A stretch of 64,000 bases of DNA from an uncultured Bacteroides sp. (GCA_900553815.1 USEY01000008.1:1-64000); one strand, 5' to 3'. Counted from the first letter of the stretch, positions 1-9,091 are shown. Made by a program: numbers and translations. The notes: generated from the sequence alone by a model not told the origin.

Positions 1-429
1 CTTTTTGTTTTATATATCAGCAAGTTACAATAGTTTATGTCGGTTATCGCCAAACGCCTAACTCGATAATGAATAAAAACAGCACTCCCACGCCGTCCTG
101 GTATGCAGATACAGCACGGGCTGTACAAACATATACAAAACAGATGAGCGTCATGTCCTTTTCATCCTTCGAGTTTTTGAATTTGGCGATTTCGTTTTTC
201 AGGATAAAAGCAAAAAACGCTTTATGTAACTATTCAATCATTTCTCCGATTGAATGCTACAAATATACATTTTTACTTGAACATGACGCTCTGTTTTCAG
301 GAGTTTTTTTACCTTTACCAGTTACTTGATGCAAAAATAGAGTGTTATAATGTGTATTGAGAAGGAATCAGAAACATTCTTTATACAATAGAACAGAATG
401 TATCAAATATATAGAATTATGATACTATT
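1..429. other. Intergenic stretch without a supported gene
   Basis: No convincing gene is seen. One plus-strand frame of 86 codons (69-329) is open but has no recognisable family character and no promoter or ribosome site placed for it. A one-mismatch Bacteroides -7 box (TACCTTTA) lies at 310-317 and could serve the next gene. The 3' half is very A+T-rich. Confidence 0.5.
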
Positions 430-1833
430 ATGGATGAGAAAATAGAAATATTGCAATGTCTGATTGATAATCATATATTTGCTCCTTCAACTTCGGCTTT
501 AGCTAAGATATTAGGTTATAAGGGGAAGATGACTTTGTATCGCCTCATGCAAGGAACTGTATCCGAAAAGCTTGTGAACGGGATATGGAATAAGCTTTTG
601 AGTGTATATTCACTCGAGGATACTACGTTATATGCTCTTGCACGTATTTGTTACATGACAAAAGTGTTTAATGACCACATTCAAACAGAGATGAACACCA
701 AACATCCGGAATGGGTAGAAAATGTTATCCGTTCTTTAGTAGAAGATTTTTATGATTATTATTCGGATACATTCAGGAAAAATATAATGCCCGTTCTGAA
801 GGAGATGAAAAAAGAAGAGCCGAATATATTGTGGGGGATGGTGATGCTGTTTTACCTCAGGGCAAAAAAAATAGAACCTTATACAAAAGATGGGGTGGCT
901 ATGACTGGAAAGGTATTATTCAGTTTGGACAAGGAGCTGTTTTCGTTACATCCGGAAAATATTCGTGCCCATCAGGCTGCAGCAAATCTGATATCGGTGA
1001 TAACATCGCATGAACAGTCTGTAACAGTATGGGAGCTGCTATATAACGGCATAATACTATTCAGATACTACACTGAGGCTGATTTTCTGAATGTGGCCGT
1101 AAAAAGTTCCATATTATTTGACTGGCCTGCACGAAGTTATTGGATTGTTCCCGGTACAACCTACCAACAGGGTGCTTGTGCATGGCTATTGGTGGCTTAC
1201 AATCCCAACGATTCTAATTATGGCTTTTACATGGCTCTTCATTTGGAAATGGGAGAGAATACAGAAGAATTTCAAGTATTAGATTGTTGTATTCTGCAAT
1301 TCTTATTTCTGGAAAACATTCTGTGCTTAACTCAGCTGGTAAACCGGGTGAAAATAATTACTTATTACAATTATGAGTATAATTCGGATAATCAGACATT
1401 GTCTTTTGTTGCTATGTCCAATGATGAAAATCAGTATAAATTACCGGAAATGTTATGCCGCATAAATTTGTCGTCTCCTGATGGAAAAAATGAAAAAATA
1501 TGGAGCAGAATCTTTAATCGGTTTGATAAGGAAGGCAAGGGACGAGATATTTATATGAAAACACTTGAGGACTTTTTCGAAGAAACTGATTTTAGTGACT
1601 CATATAAAATAGAAGATGTTATTATTAGCTGTTCTTCTTTGTCTCTTATAGTGAATCATTTGGAAAAACGTTGTAAATACCAGATCCCAACAGAAAGTTA
1701 TGCTTTCCTGTCAGAAATAAATCCATCGCAGAGGATTGCATTCATAAAGCATAATTCCGATGGGGAATTATACGTTGAGTGGCCTGATCTTGGTTATGGA
1801 ATAAAACTGTCAGAATTTACACAGATAGAATAA
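430..1833 (+). CDS. Hypothetical protein, 467 aa, possible N-terminal DNA-binding helices
   Basis: I do not recognise this protein. It has no signal peptide and no hydrophobic segment long enough for a membrane span, so it is probably cytoplasmic. The first 60 residues (LAKILGYKGKMTLYRLMQG around residues 24-42) look like a helix-turn-helix, with small, hydrophobic and basic positions spaced as in short DNA-binding domains. The middle is helical and rich in aromatic residues, and the C-terminal third looks beta-rich. The start ATG follows an A+T-rich leader. The gene stands alone and is more A+T-rich than pflB downstream, which may mean a different origin. The DNA-binding idea is inference only. 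Confidence 0.8.
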   Translation: MDEKIEILQCLIDNHIFAPSTSALAKILGYKGKMTLYRLMQGTVSEKLVNGIWNKLLSVYSLEDTTLYALARICYMTKVFNDHIQTEMNTKHPEWVENVIRSLVEDFYDYYSDTFRKNIMPVLKEMKKEEPNILWGMVMLFYLRAKKIEPYTKDGVAMTGKVLFSLDKELFSLHPENIRAHQAAANLISVITSHEQSVTVWELLYNGIILFRYYTEADFLNVAVKSSILFDWPARSYWIVPGTTYQQGACAWLLVAYNPNDSNYGFYMALHLEMGENTEEFQVLDCCILQFLFLENILCLTQLVNRVKIITYYNYEYNSDNQTLSFVAMSNDENQYKLPEMLCRINLSSPDGKNEKIWSRIFNRFDKEGKGRDIYMKTLEDFFEETDFSDSYKIEDVIISCSSLSLIVNHLEKRCKYQIPTESYAFLSEINPSQRIAFIKHNSDGELYVEWPDLGYGIKLSEFTQIE

Positions 1834-2340
1834 TACTGATTATATACTGCAATATAAATAGATATTTTAATAAAACGAATAAAAGGGAGATAGCGGCAGA
1901 TCGTTCAGGTTGTCTATACAATTATCTTATTTCCAAATATGTAAAGTTTTACGATAGTATCCGAGAGATGTGGTGCCATTCCTGTCTCTCTATAGTATCG
2001 GCTGATGTTATTGGATTAATTGACAGAAAACGATACTTGGCACATGGAAACTATTTCAAAATCCAAGATTACTTTATGATTGTGGAAGAGCAGCACAGAA
2101 AGAAGACTGAAGTAGGGAGAGGAGAGCGTACGGTCGGAAGGGAAGCTGTTGGAAGCCAAAGGTAGTCTGATTCCCTCTCTTCGGTATGTCGAAGACTGTG
2201 CTTTGCTACCTAAAAACAGCTATTTTAGCCTCTTTCTTACAACTAACTACATATATATGCAGTTTATATGGGAAAAACGTCGTACCTTTGCAGCCCCAAA
2301 ACGAGGATAACATTTTTTTAACCCACTAAATAAATTTATT
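1834..2340. other. Intergenic region containing the pflB leader
   Basis: About 500 bases with no gene I can support; a 65-codon frame at 1968-2165 is low-complexity and unconvincing. The right end carries the likely pflB promoter (2283-2290) and a leader of about 45 bases ending in an A+T-rich stretch before the pflB ATG. Confidence 0.5.
2283..2290 (+). promoter_or_regulatory. Promoter -7 box for pflB
   Basis: TACCTTTG matches the Bacteroides -7 consensus TAnnTTTG exactly. A weak upstream TTTA at 2263-2266 may be the -33 element, although the 16-base gap is shorter than the usual 19. Transcription would start near 2297, leaving a leader of about 45 bases. Confidence 0.6.
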
Positions 2341-4569
2341 ATGGAATTGAACAAAACCTTCATTGACGGGCTTTGGAGCAAAGAAATCAACGTAAGTGAT
2401 TTTGTGAGTAAAAACATCGCACCCTACACCGGGGACGCATCCTTCTTGCAAGGACCTACCGAGCGTACCAAGCATCTTTGGGACATCTGCCTGAAGGCAT
2501 TGGAAGAAGAGCGCAACAACAATGGCGTGCGTGCACTGGACAATACTACAGTATCTACCATCACTTCGCACCAAGCGGGTTATATTGATAAAGAGAACGA
2601 ACTGATTGTGGGCTTGCAGACCGATGAGCTGCTGAAGCGTGCCATCAAGCCTTTTGGCGGCATCAACGTTGTGGCCAAGGCTTGTCGCGAGAATGGCGTG
2701 GAAGTGGACGACAAGGTGAAAGACATCTTCACTCATTACCGCAAGACACACAACGACGGTGTGTTCGACGCTTACACTGACGAAATTCGTTCGTTCCGTT
2801 CACTGGGATTCCTCACCGGTCTGCCCGATAACTATGCACGCGGCCGCATCATCGGCGACTACCGCCGTCTGGCTCTATACGGTATTGACCGCCTTATCGA
2901 GGCCAAGCAGGAGGATAAGCGCAACCTGACCGGTCCTATGACTGATGCACAGATTCGTCTGCGCGAAGAGGTTTCGGAACAAATCAAGGCTCTGAACGAG
3001 ATTAAGATAATGGGTCAGTACTACGGACTTGACCTGAGTCGCCCTGCTACTTCGGCACAGGAGGCTGTACAGTGGGTGTACATGGCTTATCTGGCTGCTG
3101 TGAAGGAACAGGATGGTGCTGCCATGTCGCTGGGTAACGTGTCTTCGTTCCTCGACATTTTCATTGAATATGATTTGGCTCACGGCCGCATCAACGAGAC
3201 TTTTGCACAGGAGCTCATCGACCAGTTTGTCATCAAGCTGCGTATGGTTCGTCACCTGCGTATGCAGTCTTACAACGATATTTTTGCCGGCGACCCCACT
3301 TGGGTGACGGAAGCCATCGGCGGACGCTTCAACGACGGTCGCACCAAGGTGACCAAGACTTCGTTCCGCTTCCTGCAGACGCTTTACAACCTCGGTCCTT
3401 CGCCCGAGCCCAACCTCACCGTGCTGTGGAGTCCCGATCTGCCCGAAGGCTTCAAGGATTTCTGTGCCAAGGTATCGGTTGACACCAGCTCTATCCAGTA
3501 CGAGAACGACGACCTGATGCGCGAAGTTCGCGGTTGCGACGACTACGGTATTGCCTGCTGCGTGTCTTATCAGGCCATCGGTAAGCAGATTCAGTTCTTC
3601 GGCGCACGTGCCAACCTGGCCAAGGCCCTGTTGCTGGCTATCAACGGCGGACGTTGCGAGAACACCGGTACGGTAATGGTGAAAGGCATCCCCGTGCTGA
3701 CCAGCGACACGCTGAAGTTCGAGGAGGTGATGAACAACTACAAGAAAGTGCTCACCGAGATTGCCCGCGTCTATAACGAGGCCATGAACATCATCCACTA
3801 CATGCACGATAAGTATTACTACGAAAAGGCACAGATGGCTTTCGTTGATACCAATCCGCGCATCAACCTGGCTTACGGTGTGGCTGGTCTGTCTATTGCG
3901 CTCGACTCACTGTCGGCTATCAAATATGCCAAGGTTACGGCTCGCCGCAACGAAATCGGCCTGACTGAAGGTTTCGACATCGAAGGCGAATTCCCCTGCT
4001 TCGGTAACAATGACGACCGTGTGGACCACCTCGGCGTAGACCTCGTTTACTACTTCAGCGAAGAGTTGAAGAAGTTGCCTGTTTACAAGAATGCCCGTCC
4101 TACACTGTCATTGCTCACCATCACTTCCAATGTGATGTATGGCAAGAAGACCGGTGCCACTCCCGACGGACGTGCCAAGGGCGTTGCTTTCGCTCCGGGT
4201 GCCAACCCCATGCACGGTCGCGACAAGAACGGTGCCATCGCATCGCTGAGCTCAGTAGCCAAGTTGCGCTACCGTGACTCTCAGGATGGTATCAGCAACA
4301 CCTTCTCTATCATCCCCAAATCACTGGGTCCCACAGCCGAAGAGCGTGTTGAGAACCTGGTAACCATGATGGACGGTTACTTCACCAAAGGTGCCCACCA
4401 CCTGAATGTGAACGTGCTGAACCGCGAGATGCTGGAAGACGCCATGGAGCATCCCGAGAAGTATCCGCAGCTCACCATCCGTGTATCGGGCTATGCCGTA
4501 AACTTCATCAAGCTGAGCCGTGAGCACCAGCTGGAAGTAATCAGCCGTTCGTTCCACGAAAGAATGTAA
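2341..4569 (+). CDS. pflB: Formate acetyltransferase (pyruvate formate-lyase)
   Basis: Glycyl-radical enzyme that converts pyruvate and CoA to acetyl-CoA and formate in anaerobic metabolism; cytoplasmic. At 742 residues it is close to the usual length (about 760 in E. coli). The adjacent catalytic cysteines are C406-C407 within [12 protein letters not shown]. The C-terminal glycine-radical loop RVSGYAVNF has the radical-bearing glycine at G717, about 25 residues from the end as expected. The activase gene pflA follows, but the usual close pairing is interrupted by a small inserted gene (4711-5070). The start is fixed by the promoter just upstream and by family length. All key residues are present, so it should be functional once activated. 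Confidence 0.97.
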   Translation: MELNKTFIDGLWSKEINVSDFVSKNIAPYTGDASFLQGPTERTKHLWDICLKALEEERNNNGVRALDNTTVSTITSHQAGYIDKENELIVGLQTDELLKRAIKPFGGINVVAKACRENGVEVDDKVKDIFTHYRKTHNDGVFDAYTDEIRSFRSLGFLTGLPDNYARGRIIGDYRRLALYGIDRLIEAKQEDKRNLTGPMTDAQIRLREEVSEQIKALNEIKIMGQYYGLDLSRPATSAQEAVQWVYMAYLAAVKEQDGAAMSLGNVSSFLDIFIEYDLAHGRINETFAQELIDQFVIKLRMVRHLRMQSYNDIFAGDPTWVTEAIGGRFNDGRTKVTKTSFRFLQTLYNLGPSPEPNLTVLWSPDLPEGFKDFCAKVSVDTSSIQYENDDLMREVRGCDDYGIACCVSYQAIGKQIQFFGARANLAKALLLAINGGRCENTGTVMVKGIPVLTSDTLKFEEVMNNYKKVLTEIARVYNEAMNIIHYMHDKYYYEKAQMAFVDTNPRINLAYGVAGLSIALDSLSAIKYAKVTARRNEIGLTEGFDIEGEFPCFGNNDDRVDHLGVDLVYYFSEELKKLPVYKNARPTLSLLTITSNVMYGKKTGATPDGRAKGVAFAPGANPMHGRDKNGAIASLSSVAKLRYRDSQDGISNTFSIIPKSLGPTAEERVENLVTMMDGYFTKGAHHLNVNVLNREMLEDAMEHPEKYPQLTIRVSGYAVNFIKLSREHQLEVISRSFHERM

Positions 4570-4577
4570 TTAGTTTA

Positions 4578-5134
4578 GTGGAGAGTTGAAAGTTGAGAAT
4601 GGAGAGTTGGAAAAAAATATATGTTTTATTCTAATTCTCCATTTTCTTATCTTTTTAACCCTCAACCCTTAACTCTCCACTTCCCACTTTCAACTCTCAA
4701 CTTATCACTCATGAGCCAATCTCTTGTCGGAATTAAAGCCTATTCCTTTGCTCTTTCCGTCATAAGTCTATATAAGAAGTTAACTGCCACCTGCAACGAA
4801 TATACTCTATCTAAACAATTGCTCAGAAGCGGTACAGCCATAGGAGCCTTATGTCGGGAAGCAGAACATGCCCAAAGCCGTGCAGACTTTCTTAATAAAA
4901 TGAATATTGCTTTGAAAGAAGCCAACGAAACAGAGTATTGGCTAATGCTGCTGAAAGACAGTGACTACATCAGTCCGGCAGACTACGACTTGCTTCATCC
5001 TGCCTGCAACGAACTTATCAGTATGCTTGTTACGATTGTAAAAACCACTAAAAGCTCATTGAACAAATGAAAGAACATACCAACTCTCCACTCTCCACTC
5101 CCAACTCTCAACTCTCCAGTTTCAATTCTCAACT
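4578..5134. mobile_element. Repeat-bounded cassette carrying a four-helix-bundle gene
   Basis: The left edge (4578-4610) is a run of GAGAGTTG-type heptamers such as GTGGAGAGTTGAAAGTTGAG. The right edge (5080-5134) holds the same motif in reverse orientation, as repeated CAACTCTC units. An inner copy at 4659-4702 is also reversed relative to the left edge and could fold back on it. Between them lies one small gene (4711-5070). The element separates pflB from pflA, and its right repeat lies inside the pflA reading frame. No transposase is encoded, so movement would need help in trans. That this is a mobile unit is inference from the architecture. Confidence 0.55.
4711..5070 (+). CDS. Four helix bundle protein (23S rRNA intervening-sequence protein family)
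   Basis: A 119-residue, almost entirely helical protein of the S23/four-helix-bundle family, first known from genes inside 23S rRNA intervening sequences. Typical family features are the N-terminal KAYSFALSVISLYKKL, the SKQLLRSGTAIGALCREAEHAQS stretch (about residues 45-67) and ANETEYWLMLL. The function is not established; an RNA-linked or element-maintenance role is often suspected. I chose ATG 4711 because family proteins begin there; an upstream in-frame ATG at 4621 would translate the repeat DNA. Its stop codon overlaps the pflA start (ATGA at 5067-5070), so the two are translationally coupled. It sits where pflB and pflA would normally be adjacent. Confidence 0.85.
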   Translation: MSQSLVGIKAYSFALSVISLYKKLTATCNEYTLSKQLLRSGTAIGALCREAEHAQSRADFLNKMNIALKEANETEYWLMLLKDSDYISPADYDLLHPACNELISMLVTIVKTTKSSLNK

Positions 5135-5861
5135 CATCAAAGTTCACTCCTACGAAAGTATGGGAACATTCGACGGGCCGGGTCTCCGGCTCGTCGTCTT
5201 TCTGCAAGGATGTCCCTTCCGCTGCCTCTATTGTGCCAATCCCGACACCATAGACCCCGTGGGCGAAAGCAAAGAGACACGGCCGGCGGAGATACTGGAA
5301 ATGGCTGTCAGCCAGAAGCCTTTCTTCGGTAAGAAAGGAGGCGTGACCTTCAGCGGCGGAGAACCTACCGTGCAGGCCGAAGCTTTGATTCCCCTTTTCC
5401 GTGACCTGAAGGCGCAGGGTATACACATCTGCCTGGACAGCAACGGGGGCGTGTGGAACAAGCACGTGGAAGAGCTCCTGGGGCTGACCGACCTGGTATT
5501 ACTCGACGTGAAACAGTTCAATCCAGAACGTCATCAGCAACTGACAGGCCGCAGCAATACGCAGACACTGCGCACTGCCGCCTGGCTGGAGGAGCACCAG
5601 CGTCCTTTCTGGTTGCGCTATGTACTGGTGCCCGGCTATAGCGATGCCGAGGCCGATATACGCCAACTGGGACAGGCATTGGGCAACTACCGCAGCATAC
5701 AGCGCGTTGAAATACTGCCCTATCACCGCCTGGGCGTACATAAGTACGAGGCCATGGGCCTGGACTATCAGCTGAAAGACGTGAAAGAAAATACACCCGA
5801 ACAGCTGGAAAGAGCACGACTTCTCTTTAGCGAATATTTCCCTACAGTGGTGGTCAACTGA
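5067..5861 (+). CDS. pflA: Pyruvate formate-lyase activating enzyme (radical SAM)
   Basis: Radical SAM activase that installs the glycyl radical on PflB using S-adenosylmethionine and a [4Fe-4S] cluster. The cluster motif CxxxCxxC is C49, C53 and C56 in GCPFRCLYCANPD. The SAM-binding SGGEP motif and the DVK and YHRLG segments follow. The recognisable family sequence starts only at about residue 24 (IKVHSYESMGTFDGPG). Residues 4-23 are Ser/Asn/Thr/Pro-rich and encoded by the CAACTCTC repeat run of the upstream cassette. No ATG lies between 5067 and the conserved part, so the start overlapping the previous stop is the only plausible one. The extension is unusual but the catalytic core appears intact. 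Confidence 0.93.
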   Translation: MKEHTNSPLSTPNSQLSSFNSQLIKVHSYESMGTFDGPGLRLVVFLQGCPFRCLYCANPDTIDPVGESKETRPAEILEMAVSQKPFFGKKGGVTFSGGEPTVQAEALIPLFRDLKAQGIHICLDSNGGVWNKHVEELLGLTDLVLLDVKQFNPERHQQLTGRSNTQTLRTAAWLEEHQRPFWLRYVLVPGYSDAEADIRQLGQALGNYRSIQRVEILPYHRLGVHKYEAMGLDYQLKDVKENTPEQLERARLLFSEYFPTVVVN

Positions 5862-6093
5862 TTTGATTCTTGCAATCCCCGGCTGCAAAGCCGATGTACT
5901 GCAAATACTTCCATGGCAGCAGGGGGTTGCGAGAGTTAAATTTATTCTCTAATTCTGCAAAAAGGATATACCCCTTTGAAATCAAGAGAGTTAGAAGAAT
6001 TACCTCGTTTTCGGGTAATGAGTTGGCAACCGTTCCAATTGCCGTGGTCTGCATCGCTTTGCTTGTTCAAGTAACTCTTCGGATGCAAAGGTA
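5854..6093 (-). other. Possible small transcript antisense to the pflA end
   Basis: A perfect -7 box TACCTTTG reads leftward at 6093-6086, with a TTTC about 18 bases upstream resembling the -33 element. About 30 bases downstream begins an open frame of 66 codons (6054 to 5854) that ends inside the pflA stop region; its product matches nothing I know. A small GC-rich hairpin (CGGCT/AGCCG) lies near 5880. It could be a small RNA, a short peptide gene or a remnant; the promoter is the only solid part. Confidence 0.3.
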
Positions 6094-6104
6094 CAAAAAA
6101 TATT

Positions 6105-6142
6105 CAGGCTGAAAGAATCATCCCAAATATTCTTTCAGCCTG
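6105..6142 (-). terminator. Terminator after the MFS gene
   Basis: A perfect 14-bp stem (CAGGCTGAAAGAAT paired with ATTCTTTCAGCCTG) with a 10-base loop. Read on the minus strand it is followed by AATATTTTTT, a good rho-independent terminator for the SMR-MFS operon. A short TTTT follows on the plus side, so it may work in both directions. Confidence 0.8.
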
Positions 6143-6156
6143 TTTTGTATCCACCA

Positions 6157-7338
6157 TTATGTTGTTTGAGGCTTGAAATAATTAACAAGCAAGGAAGCCA
6201 CAGTAAAAGCGATTCCCGTCCAAGCCACGCCTGCCCATCCATAATGTTGCCAGGACAGACCGGAAACGAAAGTGCCCGCAGAACCGCCCAAGAAGTAAAT
6301 GGTCATATAAACGGTATTGACACGATTGATGGCAGATGCGTCAAGGGCGACTACGCTGGTCTGATTCGACAAATGGATGCATTGCATACCGGCATCAATC
6401 AACAGGATGGCAACTATCATCCACAGGTAGCTATCATTCCCTAAAAATGCCAGCAGCCATGCAGCCAATACCACACATCCTCCGGCAATAGAAAAGAACC
6501 TTGCACCGTACTTTTGGATATAGCCGCTGATGAATACGACCGTGGATGCACCTGCCAGTCCGCACAAACCGAGTGCCCCGATAATGTCGTCACTTGCAAA
6601 GAAAGGTTCCTGTTTCATCCGGAAAGCAAGGCAACTCCACAGGGCGAAGAACGAGCCATAAGCCAATGCCGCCCTCAGCGACGCGATACGCAAGTACGGG
6701 TATTGGGAGAGCAGACGCAACAAGGATTTCATCAGCCCTGCATAACTTTCTTGAGAGCGGGCAGACAGCACGGGCAGCATCTTGTAAATCATCAGAAAAC
6801 ATCCGAGCATAAACACGCAAGCCACGAAATAGACGGAACGCCATCCCCACACATCAGCCAGAAAGCCACTGAAGACCCGCGAGCCGAGAATGCCTATGAG
6901 CAAGCAGGATTGTATAATGCCCACATTGCGCACCTTGTGTGCAGGTGCTGAATGGTAAGACACCAACGGGATGAAGAACTGCGGCATGACCGAAGATGCG
7001 CCGGCAAGCAAGGATGCGCCCCACACCCAGTAGATGTTCGGGGCAAGGGATATGGCAAGCAAGGCGCACGCAGAAACGATATAATTGGTCAATATCAGCT
7101 TCTTTCGTGAAACCAAATCACCCAGTGGGATGACAAATACAAGTCCGGTCACATAGCCTATCTGGGTCAATGTCGCTACCATGCTGGCAGAAAAGTCATT
7201 TACCGCGAAGTCTTTTGCCATGCTGCCCAACAAAGGCTGGTTGTAGTAACAGTTGGCGACGGAAAGTCCGGTAGCGGCTGCCATCAAAGCCAGCAGAGGT
7301 GCCGGAATGCCTTGATTCTCCCTCAATTCATACTTCAT
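6157..7338 (-). CDS. MFS family efflux transporter
   Basis: Major facilitator superfamily protein of 393 residues with about 12 hydrophobic segments in the inner membrane. The loop between helices 2 and 3 has the MFS motif A form GDLVSRKKL (about residues 73-81), as expected for drug or metabolite:H+ antiporters of the YnfM/arabinose-efflux type. The substrate cannot be told from sequence. It lies 13 bases downstream of the SMR gene on the same strand, so the two are probably one operon facing a divergent Crp-type regulator gene. A strong terminator follows the stop. Confidence 0.88.
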   Translation of the reverse strand: MKYELRENQGIPAPLLALMAAATGLSVANCYYNQPLLGSMAKDFAVNDFSASMVATLTQIGYVTGLVFVIPLGDLVSRKKLILTNYIVSACALLAISLAPNIYWVWGASLLAGASSVMPQFFIPLVSYHSAPAHKVRNVGIIQSCLLIGILGSRVFSGFLADVWGWRSVYFVACVFMLGCFLMIYKMLPVLSARSQESYAGLMKSLLRLLSQYPYLRIASLRAALAYGSFFALWSCLAFRMKQEPFFASDDIIGALGLCGLAGASTVVFISGYIQKYGARFFSIAGGCVVLAAWLLAFLGNDSYLWMIVAILLIDAGMQCIHLSNQTSVVALDASAINRVNTVYMTIYFLGGSAGTFVSGLSWQHYGWAGVAWTGIAFTVASLLVNYFKPQTT

Positions 7339-7351
7339 TTTCCGCCTCCTC

Positions 7352-7678
7352 TCAATATGATACGACTTTCAATCCAATCAAGGAAGCAATGAGTGTGAAC
7401 AGGAAGAAAAGCCGGATGGGAGTGGCAGGTTCCTTGAAAACGAATATTCCTATCAAGACCGTGCCGACCGCCCCGATGCCTGTCCAGATGGCGTATGCCG
7501 TACCCAAAGGCAACGTCTGCACCGCCTTGGCAAGCAAAGCCATGCTCAGTATGGTGGAAGCAAGGAACCCGCTTCCCCACAGATAGAATCCAATACCCGA
7601 TGCCGCCCTTGTTTTCCCCAAGCAGAATGTAAGGCTTACTTCAAACAATCCTGCCAACAATAAGATTATCCAATTCAT
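7352..7678 (-). CDS. SMR family exporter, SugE/Gdx-like
   Basis: A 108-residue small multidrug resistance protein with four transmembrane helices that acts as an antiparallel dimer. The essential membrane-embedded glutamate is E13 (AGLFEVSLTF). The segments SMALLAKAVQTLPLGTAYA and WTGIGAVGTVLIG resemble the SugE/Gdx branch, whose characterised members export guanidinium, more than the EmrE branch. No guanidine riboswitch is apparent upstream, and the intergenic region instead has a direct repeat likely bound by the neighbouring regulator. It is the first gene of a two-gene operon with the MFS transporter. Confidence 0.85.
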   Translation of the reverse strand: MNWIILLLAGLFEVSLTFCLGKTRAASGIGFYLWGSGFLASTILSMALLAKAVQTLPLGTAYAIWTGIGAVGTVLIGIFVFKEPATPIRLFFLFTLIASLIGLKVVSY

Positions 7679-7737
7679 ACCTATGATTTATTAAATTCGG
7701 GCGCAAAAGTAAGCAAGTAATCCCTAACAGCTTTTTA

Positions 7738-7772
7738 CATTTGGCAAAAACCGATTTTGCATTTGACAAAAA
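7738..7772. promoter_or_regulatory. Direct repeat, candidate operator between SMR and regulator
   Basis: Two near-identical 13-base boxes, CATTTGGCAAAAA (7738-7750) and CATTTGACAAAAA (7760-7772), are spaced exactly 22 bases apart, about two helical turns. They lie between the divergent SMR-MFS operon and the Crp/Fnr-type gene. A binding site for that regulator is the simplest reading; this is inference. Confidence 0.5.
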
Positions 7773-7807
7773 GCAACCGTTCATTCTCGTTTCTATGTGC
7801 TATTTTA

Positions 7808-7815
7808 TAATTTTG
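7808..7815 (+). promoter_or_regulatory. Promoter -7 box for the Crp/Fnr-family gene
   Basis: TAATTTTG fits TAnnTTTG. It would give a transcript start near 7822, which rules out an in-frame ATG at 7797 and supports ATG 7839 as the true start. Confidence 0.55.
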
Positions 7816-7838
7816 CACACCGAATACAACAATGCGCT

Positions 7839-8402
7839 ATGGATATAAAGGAAATCATCAATCAAAGATATGCTATGCCGGACACGTCTTTGGACAAGTT
7901 GCGGCAATGTTTGACGGAAGTTTCGTATCCCAAAGGATTCCGCGTGCTGGAAAGCGGCAAGGTGGAGAAGAACATCTTTTTCATCAAGGAAGGCATTGTC
8001 CGCGCCTATACCTCGGTGGACGGGAAGGAAATTACCTTTTGGTTTGGCAAGGAAGGAGCGACCCTTGTTTCCATGAAAGGCTATGTGAATGACGAGCCGG
8101 GATATGAAACAATGGAGCTGATGGAAGACTCGATATTATATGTATTGGAAAGGAAAGAACTGAAAGAGTTGTTTTCGGAAGATTTACATATCGCCAATTG
8201 GGGGCGGCGTTATGCGGAGATGGAGTTGCTTGCCACCGAGGAACGGTTGATTTCCATGTTGTCCGCCATCGCCTCTGAACGTTATAAGGAGTTGTTGGAG
8301 AAAGAACCTGATTTGTTACAGCGATTGCCGTTGGGAAGCATCGCCACTTATTTGGGTATCACACAAGCGAGTTTGAGCAGGATTAGAGCACAAATAAAGT
8401 GA
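7839..8402 (+). CDS. Crp/Fnr family transcriptional regulator
   Basis: A 187-residue regulator with an N-terminal cyclic-nucleotide-binding-type beta-barrel (residues about 25-115, with FRVLESGKVEKNIFFIKEGIVRAY) and a C-terminal winged helix (GSIATYLGITQASLSRIRAQI). No cysteine cluster for a Fnr-type iron-sulfur centre is present, and residues for cAMP binding are not conserved enough to predict a ligand. It is transcribed away from the SMR-MFS efflux pair, and a 22-base-spaced direct repeat in the shared region suggests it controls that pair and itself. The promoter position decides the start. Confidence 0.88.
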   Translation: MDIKEIINQRYAMPDTSLDKLRQCLTEVSYPKGFRVLESGKVEKNIFFIKEGIVRAYTSVDGKEITFWFGKEGATLVSMKGYVNDEPGYETMELMEDSILYVLERKELKELFSEDLHIANWGRRYAEMELLATEERLISMLSAIASERYKELLEKEPDLLQRLPLGSIATYLGITQASLSRIRAQIK

Positions 8403-8413
8403 CGTTTCAACCA

Positions 8414-8472
8414 ACGGGAGGGTAGCAAGCGGTTTGAGGCAGACCAAAACACAAACTTGCGATCCTCCCGTT
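8414..8472 (+). terminator. Hairpin after the Crp/Fnr-family gene
   Basis: ACGGGAGG (8414-8421) pairs with CCTCCCGT (8464-8471), with further partial pairing inside (AGCAAG with CTTGC). A short TTTG follows rather than a long T run, so termination is likely but not certain. Confidence 0.5.
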
Positions 8473-8635
8473 TGTCAGATTTACAACCCTATTCCTTTGT
8501 TTTTACGAGGCGATATAACCGTCTTCCGAATGGATGAAAACAGCCTGTCGAACTGTTCCTTGAACCATAACTGCTTAAATCTCAATTCCTATTGCGTTAA
8601 TCTGCTGATTTTGTTCGATTATTCCAGCGATTCTC

Positions 8636-8643
8636 TATCTTTG
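8636..8643 (+). promoter_or_regulatory. Promoter -7 box upstream of the 8655 gene
   Basis: TATCTTTG matches TAnnTTTG. A TTTG at 8610-8613 may be the -33 element with a slightly long 22-base spacer. The start codon of the next frame at 8655 would lie only a few bases after the transcript start. Confidence 0.5.
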
Positions 8644-8654
8644 CCACCAGCAAA

Positions 8655-8996
8655 ATGAAAGAAGACCACTTTATATACAAGGTTGCAGGCTGGCTCATAG
8701 CCATGCTTTTCACATTGCAACCTGCCGGACAGTACGAAACACTGTCTGATGACCCGGCAACAACCGGCAGCACCCAGTTTCAGCTTGAGCAGCAGGCACC
8801 CGCCAGCATCGACGAGCCAAGCACGCTGCATGCCGCCTTTGCTCCACGCCTGCGCCAGTCGGGGTCTTCTATGCCACATGCAGGCAATCCATCCGAATAC
8901 TACACAACGGTGGTAGTCCACCACAACCGCAAGCAACCGGTTGCGACGAGCGATTACGTCCGCCGCCGCTCCACGCTGTGCACTTATCGGCTTTAG
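8655..8996 (+). CDS. Small protein of unknown function, possibly secreted
   Basis: An open frame of 113 codons beginning 11 bases after a good -7 box. Residues 6-25 (FIYKVAGWLIAMLFTLQPAG) form a hydrophobic stretch that could be a signal peptide or anchor; the remainder is low in order and unlike any family I know. The overlap of promoter and start would make the message nearly leaderless, and the opposite strand is also open, so this could instead be the long leader of the CNNM gene that begins 95 bases later. Confidence 0.4.
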   Translation: MKEDHFIYKVAGWLIAMLFTLQPAGQYETLSDDPATTGSTQFQLEQQAPASIDEPSTLHAAFAPRLRQSGSSMPHAGNPSEYYTTVVVHHNRKQPVATSDYVRRRSTLCTYRL

Positions 8997-9091
8997 CCAC
9001 AAGTTCCATATTCCAACCTTTATTCTTCATCCTACCGGGCGGGATAGCCTCCCCGGCAAAGAGCCCGTATGTATCATCTAACAACTATTTT

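Noticed and set aside
4621-4710. Upstream start for the four-helix-bundle protein
   Set aside because: The extra 30 residues are encoded by the repeat run and do not belong to the family; ATG 4711 matches family length.
7352-7678. Guanidine riboswitch upstream of the SugE-like gene
   Set aside because: The 160-base upstream region shows no recognisable conserved guanidine-riboswitch loops, only the direct repeat.
8434-8658. 74-codon frame upstream of the 8655 gene
   Set aside because: It overlaps the terminator-like hairpin and the promoter and has no family character.
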